Assembly (NCBI GenBank): GCA_964483175.1
Contig: CAZAAT010000084.1
Coordinates: 1-7,947 of the forward strand
Direction: 5' to 3'
From: JAAYHC01 sp964483175
GTDB lineage: Bacteria; Bacillota; UBA5301
Length of the DNA: 7,947 nucleotides
The notes under the pieces are model-generated. The model worked only from the letters and a program-made list of their open reading frames with translations, did not search any database and was not told where the DNA came from. Shown piece by piece: positions 1 through 5,660 of this stretch; the first letter of the stretch is position 1; every line of letters begins with the position of its first letter. A program made the translations under genes and the position numbers.

Positions 1-881
1 AGATGATGATTGCTGACCGAACCCTAGATCCCCCTGGAGACTTCGGGTCTGAGCATACCGACGGGCTGTGCTTAAGGGATCAGGGCTGGTTGATGGGCTG
101 GGCGGAAACGCCACAAGAAGCACTTGATATGAGCCTGATGATGTATCGGATTGGCGAGGACCCGCGTGTTTCATTACCGCAGATGGCCGGTCAAGACGGG
201 TATTTTGTTTCCCACATCTTAGGTGAAGTGGAAATTCCGTCGCCAGAGCAGGTTAAGGAGTTTCTGCCGCCATACAAACCTACCCACTATTTGAACCCGG
301 CTGACCCGATGATAATTGGACCCCAAATTGAACCGAAAATGGGCCCGCCATTGCAGTACCAGCGCCACCAGGCTATGCAGGCTGCTCGCGAAGTGGTTAA
401 GGAGGCTACAGATGACTTTAACCGCATCTTCAACCGCAATTATGCGCCTTTTGTTGAAACCTACGGAACTGAAGATGCAGATGTCATCTTTGTCCTACAA
501 GGCGCTCATACCTGGACCGCTAAGATGGTGGCAAATCGTCTCCGCAGTCAGGGATATAAAGTTGGTGTGGCTAAGCTGCGCATGATTCGTCCATTTCCTA
601 CTGAGGAAATCAGGGAGGCCCTCCAAAATGCCAAGATCGTTGGGGTCATTGATAACGGGGTTTCCTTTGGAATCAGCAGCAATGCCGGGGTGCTCCTGAC
701 TGAAGTACGCTCAGCTCTGTACGGGCTGGGGGATAAAGTCAAGACCATGGGATTTGTAGCCGGGTTAGGCGGCGAAGTAATCTCACGTGAAGAGTTCTAT
801 TTGATGGCTAAAAGGATGTATGAAGTGCTGAAATCCGGGAAGCTCGAGACGGACGCCTACTGGGTGCCCATGGAGCTTTAA
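1..881 (+). CDS. porA: Pyruvate (2-oxoacid):ferredoxin oxidoreductase, alpha subunit, 5' end missing
   Basis: The alpha subunit works with beta, gamma and delta subunits to decarboxylate pyruvate (or a related 2-oxoacid) oxidatively to acyl-CoA, passing electrons to ferredoxin in the cytoplasm. The frame is open from the window edge to TAA at 879-881, giving about 292 residues. The family is usually near 390 residues, so roughly the first 100 lie upstream, and the ATG codons at 3 and 6 are probably internal. The visible part shows the family pattern: an EHTDGLCLRDQGW segment, then a YxxGED-type helix, DGYFVSH, the FLPPYKPTHYLNP linker, and a C-terminal Rossmann-like domain with VIFVLQG, KLRMIRPFP and VGVIDNGVSFG. 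The beta subunit follows after 18 bases. Substrate cannot be fixed: related complexes use 2-ketoisovalerate or other 2-oxoacids, but this alpha/beta type is most often pyruvate-specific. Confidence 0.92.
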   Translation, partial: MMIADRTLDPPGDFGSEHTDGLCLRDQGWLMGWAETPQEALDMSLMMYRIGEDPRVSLPQMAGQDGYFVSHILGEVEIPSPEQVKEFLPPYKPTHYLNPADPMIIGPQIEPKMGPPLQYQRHQAMQAAREVVKEATDDFNRIFNRNYAPFVETYGTEDADVIFVLQGAHTWTAKMVANRLRSQGYKVGVAKLRMIRPFPTEEIREALQNAKIVGVIDNGVSFGISSNAGVLLTEVRSALYGLGDKVKTMGFVAGLGGEVISREEFYLMAKRMYEVLKSGKLETDAYWVPMEL

Positions 882-899
882 AAGGGAGGAGGAGAGACT

Positions 900-1853
900 G
901 TGAGTGCTGTTCTAGAGGAGATTAAAAATATCAGGCAGGCACCGAGAGAAGAATACTATGTTCCTGGCCACCGCACTTGTGCGGGTTGTGGTCCGGCTTT
1001 AACCTATCGGTTAGTAGCTAAGGCTGCCGGTCCTAATACGATCTTCATCGGACCTACCGGCTGTATGTACGTGGCTAACACCAGTTATGGCTGTGGTCCT
1101 TGGGCGGTTCCATGGATCCATGCTCAAATCACCAATGGTGGCGCCGTGGCATCCGGTATCGAAGCCGCATACAAAGCAATGATCCGTAAGGGTAAGACCG
1201 AGGCGTCATTTCCGAATATCATCGTCATGGCTGGCGATGGGGGCTCTGCCGATATCGGATTGCAGGCTTTGTCCGCTGCGATGTATCGAAACCATAAGAT
1301 TCTCTTTATCTGCTATGACAATGAGTCCTATGCCAATACGGGTATCCAGGTTAGCCCGACCACTCCGTGGGGTGCTTGGACTACCTTTACACCTGCCGGC
1401 CCGGTTATTCCAGAAGCCAAGAAACTTTGGCCTAAGGATCTCGGTAGGTTAATGGCTGGCGGCCATCCCACGATCAAGTATTTGGCGACGGCGTCGGCAT
1501 CTTATCCCATAGACTTGATGAATAAAGTGCGCAAGGCTCTTAATTCTGATGCACCGGCTTTCTTACACATCCATGCCCCCTGTCCTAAGGGCTGGCAGTT
1601 CCCGGCTGATCAAACGATAGAGATGGGGAAATTAGCAGTTGAAACCGGCATGTGGCAGCTATATGAGGTTGCTAACCATAGATTCCAACTTACTCACAAG
1701 CTGTCAAAACGCAAACCGGTTGCGGAGTATGTCGGGTTACAAGGCCGATTCAGCCACTTAACACCTGAACATATTCAAAAAATTCAGGCCTGGGTTGATG
1801 CCCGGTCGGAGGAGATTGGTATTCCGGCTGTGGTTCCACCGGCAAGAAGCTAA
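900..1853 (+). CDS. porB: Pyruvate (2-oxoacid):ferredoxin oxidoreductase, beta subunit
   Basis: This 317-residue protein is the thiamine diphosphate-binding and proximal [4Fe-4S] subunit of the ferredoxin-dependent 2-oxoacid oxidoreductase. It starts with GTG at 900, set by a strong GGGAGGAGG ribosome site at 884-892; no ATG is better placed. The cluster cysteines expected for the family are visible: a CxxC pair (Cys27, Cys30), Cys55 in PTGC, and Cys228 in HAPCPKGW. The thiamine diphosphate motif starts at GDGGSADIG (about residues 112-120) and closes with YDNESYANTGIQ (139-150). SPTTPWGAW follows, which is typical of the PorB type. Length is normal for the family (about 290-320). It is translated just after the alpha subunit, and a strong terminator follows immediately, so it is the last gene of its operon. 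Subunits gamma and delta are presumably upstream of the window. Confidence 0.95.
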   Translation: MSAVLEEIKNIRQAPREEYYVPGHRTCAGCGPALTYRLVAKAAGPNTIFIGPTGCMYVANTSYGCGPWAVPWIHAQITNGGAVASGIEAAYKAMIRKGKTEASFPNIIVMAGDGGSADIGLQALSAAMYRNHKILFICYDNESYANTGIQVSPTTPWGAWTTFTPAGPVIPEAKKLWPKDLGRLMAGGHPTIKYLATASASYPIDLMNKVRKALNSDAPAFLHIHAPCPKGWQFPADQTIEMGKLAVETGMWQLYEVANHRFQLTHKLSKRKPVAEYVGLQGRFSHLTPEHIQKIQAWVDARSEEIGIPAVVPPARS

Positions 1854-1856
1854 GGA

Positions 1857-1897
1857 AAGAGGGCGTTTCACCTGAAACGCCCTCTTAGTTTCATTTT
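1857..1897 (+). terminator. Intrinsic terminator after porB
   Basis: A perfect 14-base inverted repeat (1857-1870 with 1873-1886, outer bases AAGAGGGCG / CGCCCTCTT) lies three bases after the porB stop codon. It is followed by a T-rich run ending in TTTTT at 1893-1897. The formal loop is only CC, so the top pair or two probably open. It separates the por operon from what follows. Confidence 0.88.
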
Positions 1898-2205
1898 TGA
1901 ACATGTCCTACAGCAAATCTTTCTAACTACGGCAGACGAAACCGTAAGTTAACTCATCCCTGTATATTCCTATTTCCTTCGGGCCGAAGGGCGTATTGAG
2001 AACGCTTTTGAGGCTGTCCGCAAAGGGCATTCCCTGTTGGACTTCGATTAGCCGGAAATTGCCTCATGGGGATGGCCAATCTTTTGTCCATAATCTTAGC
2101 TTGTACCGTGAATATGTACGCATAAATCGGAAGCCAAGCCAATATACAAGTATTGGAAGGTATTAAATTAGTTGTAGCAAGATACGGAAGATAGCCAGTA
2201 CACTT
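1898..2205. other. Unassigned intergenic tract, possible gene remnant or unknown RNA
   Basis: About 300 bases lie between two terminators without a convincing gene. No open frame has a good ribosome site. One + frame is open to a stop near 2163, a second reads a plausible short stretch (EGRIENAFEAVRKGHSL) before a stop near 2051, and the minus strand is open at 1954-2142. That pattern suits either a frame-damaged gene remnant or a structured non-coding sequence. A compact palindrome, CCTTCGG-G-CCGAAGG, lies near 1976-1990. I recognise no riboswitch class, tRNA or transposon end here. Confidence 0.35.
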
Positions 2206-2241
2206 AATCGCGGCCAGCTCGGGGAGTGTCGCGATTTTTTT
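2206..2241 (+). terminator. Intrinsic terminator in the intergenic region
   Basis: AATCGCG (2206-2212) pairs with CGCGATT (2230-2236), with an inner CTC/GAG pairing around GGG. The arm runs into seven Ts (2235-2241). This is a good rho-independent terminator for + strand transcription, yet no intact gene ends just upstream. It either ends a transcript from the unassigned tract or acts as an attenuator in a long leader of the 2361 gene, whose start is about 120 bases downstream. Confidence 0.7.
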
Positions 2242-2360
2242 ACGAAGGAAGATGGTATACCAAAATGCAGATTACAGGCTGGGGGGTGAGATCAACTGAT
2301 AGGCAGTGCGATTTTGTAGCGATGCGGTAAAAGTATGAGAAAACGGGGAGGAATGTTTAG

Positions 2361-2921
2361 ATGCTGATACATCCAAAGAGGATTATTGTTGTTTTGGTCA
2401 GTTTGTTGGCTTTGGTGATCTCCGGTCACGTTTTGGCTGCTGAGGTGGTGAAATGCGAACAGCCCGTGGCCATGACTGCTCCAGGCCAAGCGCCGGACTT
2501 TGCTTTTGCTAAAATCCTGCTGGAACGGGCTAAGATCAATCTAAAAACCGACCCCTTGATGAAACCGGATGATTTGGCCAATTTCAAAACCGTTATTCTG
2601 ATTATCGGCGGTAGTGGCAAGGGTTTAGGCGCTGCCGGTATCGATATCGAAGACGAGATCGCCAGGGCTCAGGCTTTGATTGACAAGGCGCGTAGTCTAA
2701 ACTTGACCGTGGTTGGAATGCATCTGGGTGGAGAGGCCAGACGCGGCGACAATTCAGCTAGATTCATTGATTTGATTACTCCTCAGGTTGATTTCTTAGT
2801 GGTGAGGTCCGACGGGAATATGGATGGTCTTTTCACCAAATTCGCCTCTGACAACAATATCCCGTTGGTTCTGATTGAGAAAACTTCTGAACTCTCCGAC
2901 GTTATTGCACAGATGTTCTAG
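2361..2921 (+). CDS. Secreted protein of unknown function, DUF6305-like
   Basis: This is a 186-residue exported protein. ATG 2361 is preceded at 8 bases by GGGGAGGA (2345-2352). The N-terminus has a Lys/Arg cluster, a hydrophobic core at about residues 9-22 and a likely cleavage site after VLA (about residue 26), so the mature protein should act outside the membrane. The mature part looks like a small alpha/beta fold: strand TVILIIGGSGKGLGAAGID (about 77-95) with a glycine-rich turn, an acidic helix (about 96-112), strand TVVGMHLGG (116-124) with EARRGDNS after it, then strands DFLVVRS and IPLVLIEKT. GGSGKG is not a Walker A motif. From memory the pattern matches proteins annotated DUF6305, which have no known function. 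It is the first gene of the operon, 35 bases before the permease, and could be the extracytoplasmic ligand-binding partner; this is inference. Confidence 0.75.
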   Translation: MLIHPKRIIVVLVSLLALVISGHVLAAEVVKCEQPVAMTAPGQAPDFAFAKILLERAKINLKTDPLMKPDDLANFKTVILIIGGSGKGLGAAGIDIEDEIARAQALIDKARSLNLTVVGMHLGGEARRGDNSARFIDLITPQVDFLVVRSDGNMDGLFTKFASDNNIPLVLIEKTSELSDVIAQMF

Positions 2922-2956
2922 TGGTTTCCAACAGATGAAATCAGGAGGGATGCCTG

Positions 2957-4246
2957 ATGTGGACGTATTATGGGATAATTCTGGCAGCGATGGCGGTAGC
3001 CTTTTGGCTCGGCTTTAAGTATAAGCTGCCTGTAGGACTGGTAATGGTTCTTGCAGGTGCCGTGGGTTTTCTCGCCTCCGGTCGGGGATTACCGTTGCGA
3101 CACATGGTTGAAGGTAGCTTTTTCTTCTTCTATTTGATGATGGTTATAGCTACCAGTGTACTGTTTGTTACGATCCTAGAAGCTTCGGGCAGTTTTGATG
3201 CTTTAACCAGATTGTTAATTACTAAACTCTACAAGCAGCCGGCCGTGCTGCTTTGTCTTTTGATGTTGTTAATCATGCTGCCTGCTATGCTGACCGGCTC
3301 GGCTCCGGTGGCGATGCTCAGTACCGGCGTTTTAGTGGCGCCAATTCTGATGCGGATGGGGATCCCTAAGATCCAAACAGCAGCTATTCTGGCGATGGGG
3401 GGATTGCTCGGGCAGAGCGCCCCGCCAATCAACGTAATGATCATGATCATCGCCACAAGTGTCTTTATGCCCTATGAGGGATTCGGTCTGCCGTTAGCGC
3501 TGCTGACCTTTCCGCTGGCCGTCTTTTCCGTGCTGTATCTAGGCAGAAAATATGTGAAGCTAGACACCATGGAAAAGTTGGTCGCTGAAATTAAGGCTGA
3601 CACAACTACGGAAATTCCTAAAGGCTTTGGCCCTTACCTACCATTTGTTGTCTTGGCAGTTTTAATGGCTGGGCCACGGATCTGGCCGGCAACATTTGTC
3701 GACCCCGGGGCGCCGTTATCATTCACCATCTCGGCCATTGTGGCTCTGTTTACCGGTCGAAAAGTGAATCTTCCAGAGGTAACCAAAGTTTCGATGAAAA
3801 AAGCCCTGGGCGTACTGTGCCTCTTCGTAGGAATCGGTGTTTTGGTGCAGTCGTTGTCCTTCACTGGTTTACGGGGCTTTATCGCCGTCGCAAGCATGGC
3901 GGTACCCAAACAGTTCTTGTACCCCTTTGTTGGGATTACCGCACCGCTGGTCTGCGGTCCATTGGTGCCTTTCGGCGCATCAGCAGTCGTTGGGCCGCCA
4001 TTCGTCCTAGCCTTTACCGATCAAAATTCGGTGATCATAACTTCTGCCGTATCGATGTTCCTATCCTTAGGTTGCTTGACACCACCAACAGCCTTGTCCG
4101 GCTTATTTGGCGCCCGAGTTGTCGGGGTGGAAAAAGAGTACGGCAAGGTCTTTCGGGCCGCTTTAGTACCTGCAGCGCTAACCTTCATACTTGCCCTGAT
4201 CTTTATGATCTATGCTAACCAAATCGGCAAGTTCTTAGGCGTCTAA
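2957..4246 (+). CDS. DctM-like / IT-superfamily membrane permease
   Basis: This 429-residue, highly hydrophobic protein has about 10-12 predicted membrane helices and a clear two-repeat plan like the TRAP large permease (DctM) and ion-transporter superfamily. The first half has TGSAPVAM (about 113-120) and GGLLGQSAPPIN (148-159). The second half has FGASAVVGPP (339-348) and GCLTPPTALSG (372-382). These paired G-x-x-PP hairpins are where such carriers bind substrate and sodium. A charged cytoplasmic-type loop (about 196-222) joins the halves. Start ATG 2957 follows AGGAGG (2943-2948) by 8 bases. Families of this type move organic acids such as C4-dicarboxylates, keto acids or amino acid derivatives, usually with Na+; the substrate here is unknown. 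No DctP-type binding protein or normal DctQ is adjacent, but a secreted protein precedes it and a two-helix mini-protein follows it. Confidence 0.85.
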   Translation: MWTYYGIILAAMAVAFWLGFKYKLPVGLVMVLAGAVGFLASGRGLPLRHMVEGSFFFFYLMMVIATSVLFVTILEASGSFDALTRLLITKLYKQPAVLLCLLMLLIMLPAMLTGSAPVAMLSTGVLVAPILMRMGIPKIQTAAILAMGGLLGQSAPPINVMIMIIATSVFMPYEGFGLPLALLTFPLAVFSVLYLGRKYVKLDTMEKLVAEIKADTTTEIPKGFGPYLPFVVLAVLMAGPRIWPATFVDPGAPLSFTISAIVALFTGRKVNLPEVTKVSMKKALGVLCLFVGIGVLVQSLSFTGLRGFIAVASMAVPKQFLYPFVGITAPLVCGPLVPFGASAVVGPPFVLAFTDQNSVIITSAVSMFLSLGCLTPPTALSGLFGARVVGVEKEYGKVFRAALVPAALTFILALIFMIYANQIGKFLGV

Positions 4247-4259
4247 GGGGGGAAATGAG

Positions 4260-4418
4260 ATGATCTATGCGATTATCAACGTTCTGTACTGGCTGATGAT
4301 AACATACTTGTCCATCTTCTTGTTGTGGAATCTCTTTACGCTTGATGACCTGAAAGAACAGATCATGAGTGTGCTGGTACTCATTCCATTCATCCTGAGA
4401 ATTATCGGGATTAAATAG
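4260..4418 (+). CDS. Small two-helix membrane protein (52 residues)
   Basis: This short gene is easily missed. ATG 4260 follows an AAGGGGGG ribosome site (4245-4252), and the frame runs to TAG at 4416-4418. The protein is almost entirely hydrophobic: helix one is about residues 2-26 (starting MIYAIINVLYW), a short polar turn LDDLKEQ lies at 28-34, and helix two at about 35-50 ends in RIIGIK. It sits 13 bases after the permease stop and about 13 before the next gene, so it is tightly embedded in the operon. Position and topology suggest an accessory subunit of the permease, as DctQ is for DctM, but DctQ proteins are around 160 residues with four helices, so no homology is claimed. Coding status rests on the ribosome site, spacing and a sensible amphipathic plan. 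Confidence 0.75.
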   Translation: MIYAIINVLYWLMITYLSIFLLWNLFTLDDLKEQIMSVLVLIPFILRIIGIK

Positions 4419-4434
4419 GGGGGTGAAGATGATG
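4418..4434 (+). promoter_or_regulatory. Ribosome site deciding the start of the zinc hydrolase
   Basis: GGGGGGTGA (4418-4426) overlaps the stop of the small gene. Three in-frame starts are possible: GTG 4423, ATG 4429 and ATG 4432. GTG 4423 lies inside the ribosome site itself. ATG 4432 gives the best spacing (about 5-6 bases); ATG 4429 would be tight. Confidence 0.6.
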
Positions 4435-5565
4435 AAAAACCCCGTGGTAAAACGGGCCATCGTACTATTGCTTATCGGCGTGCTTTATACCCTACCAGCA
4501 GCTATAGCCTTTGTCCGGCAGTGGGAACCTGATGCCATCGTGGTTGGTCCCGGAGTAACCGAAGTTCGGATGCTTAGCGACTATTATGACGGACTAAAAG
4601 GCACCGGCGGCGATACTGAGGTTTATATTTTGGAGGGAAGAGAACCAGGCGGCACCATGTTGGTCTTGGGGGGCACACATCCGGTAGAACCGGCCACCTT
4701 GTTGACTGGGGTAGTCTATGTGGAAAATGGTGTGGTCGAAAAAGGCAGATTAATAGTGATACCTCAGGCCAATAAGAGCGGGTATAGTGCTACCGAACCA
4801 GGCCAGGCCTATCCAGATCACTTTAACATTGAAACCGATTTTGGTGCCCGGCGGTTCCGCTTTGGCATGCGTAATACCAATCCAATCCATCAGTGGCCTG
4901 ACCCAGATGTCTATACCCACTATCTTTCCGGACAGGGGCTAGCTGGTGCGGAGAGCGGCAATTTAAACCGGGCTCATCCGGGCCGTCCGGGGGTTCGTTT
5001 GACTGAAAAAATCGCCTATGGTATCGCAGAATTAATTAGAAAGGAAAAAGTGGATATTTCCATTGATCTGCATGAGGCACCACCATGTCGGCCGTTGGTT
5101 AATGCTATGTGCGCCCATGAAAACGCAATGGATCTGGCGGCTTATGCGGTTATGCTGCTGGAGATGGAAGGGGTAACAATTCGCTTGGAGGCCTCGCCCA
5201 AAAATCTGCGCGGGCTCTCGCATAGAGAGTGGGGCGACTCAACTGGTACGTATGCAATTTTAATTGAAAGCACCAGCCCGATGCATGGACCCTTACACGG
5301 GCCGGCGACAGAAGACTTGATACTTACCGCCAAAGATGATGTTTATGTTTGGGCATCCAACATTGGGCGAACTGTGCAGAAGCATACCGAAGAGGGAGTG
5401 CCGATTGCAGTTCGGGTCGGCCGGCATACCGCATCAGTAAAGGCTTTGGCAGAAGCATTGTCTGATCTGGAGCCTGACCGGGCGATTGTCATCAACGGGA
5501 TACCAAGTTACCAAGAGATTGTCGATAATGGTGTAGGCCACTACCTCAAACCGGTAACAAAATAA
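4432..5565 (+). CDS. Exported succinylglutamate desuccinylase/aspartoacylase-type zinc hydrolase
   Basis: This 377-residue protein belongs to the M14-like carboxypeptidase fold used by AstE and aspartoacylase, which cleave amides of N-acylated acidic amino acids. Counting from ATG 4432, the metal ligands expected for the family are present: His83 and Glu86 in GGTHPVEPA (H-x-x-E) and His214 in IDLHEAPP. NLNRAHPG (about 177-184) matches the substrate-carboxylate-binding NLNRxxPG motif, and Glu279 in ILIEST is a good candidate for the catalytic glutamate. The enzyme therefore looks active. Unusually, it begins with KNPVVKR and a hydrophobic stretch at about 8-27 ending LPAAIA, so it is either secreted or membrane-anchored, whereas AstE and aspartoacylase are cytosolic. 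The exact substrate is not readable. Its place between a permease and a gamma-glutamyltransferase-like enzyme suggests acyl- or gamma-linked acidic amino acids or peptides. Confidence 0.85.
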   Translation: MKNPVVKRAIVLLLIGVLYTLPAAIAFVRQWEPDAIVVGPGVTEVRMLSDYYDGLKGTGGDTEVYILEGREPGGTMLVLGGTHPVEPATLLTGVVYVENGVVEKGRLIVIPQANKSGYSATEPGQAYPDHFNIETDFGARRFRFGMRNTNPIHQWPDPDVYTHYLSGQGLAGAESGNLNRAHPGRPGVRLTEKIAYGIAELIRKEKVDISIDLHEAPPCRPLVNAMCAHENAMDLAAYAVMLLEMEGVTIRLEASPKNLRGLSHREWGDSTGTYAILIESTSPMHGPLHGPATEDLILTAKDDVYVWASNIGRTVQKHTEEGVPIAVRVGRHTASVKALAEALSDLEPDRAIVINGIPSYQEIVDNGVGHYLKPVTK

Positions 5566-5575
5566 GATCAGATTG

Positions 5576-5604
5576 AAGGGGGCAGACCACTGGTCAAGCC
5601 CCTT
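5576..5604 (+). promoter_or_regulatory. Two-tier stem-loop between hydrolase and GGT-like genes
   Basis: An outer stem AAGGGG (5576-5581) / CCCCTT (5599-5604) encloses an inner stem GACC (5585-5588) / GGTC (5592-5595) with an ACT loop. The tier separation is three bases on each side. No T run follows, so it is not a standard terminator. It may be an RNA-processing or stability element, or a weak attenuator, tuning the downstream gene relative to the upstream four. Confidence 0.5.
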
Positions 5605-5660
5605 TACTATCAGTCGCGTCCAAGAGAGGGCGAAAGAATTGGCGAACGAGGTGAAGAGAG

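Noticed and set aside
1954..2142. Minus-strand open frame of 62 codons
   Set aside because: It has no ribosome site and no recognisable domain, and a neighbouring + frame over the same bases is equally open; treated only as part of the unassigned tract.
2601..2642. GGSGKG in the 2361 protein as a nucleotide-binding P-loop
   Set aside because: It lacks the GxxxxGK[ST] pattern, and the protein is exported, where ATP binding is unlikely.
3817..4218. 133-codon + frame inside the permease gene
   Set aside because: It is rich in Arg/Cys/Ser with no domain, and fully overlaps the better supported permease frame.
4423..4431. GTG 4423 as start of the zinc hydrolase
   Set aside because: The codon overlaps the GGGGGGTGA ribosome site, so a ribosome could not use both; ATG 4432 has better spacing.
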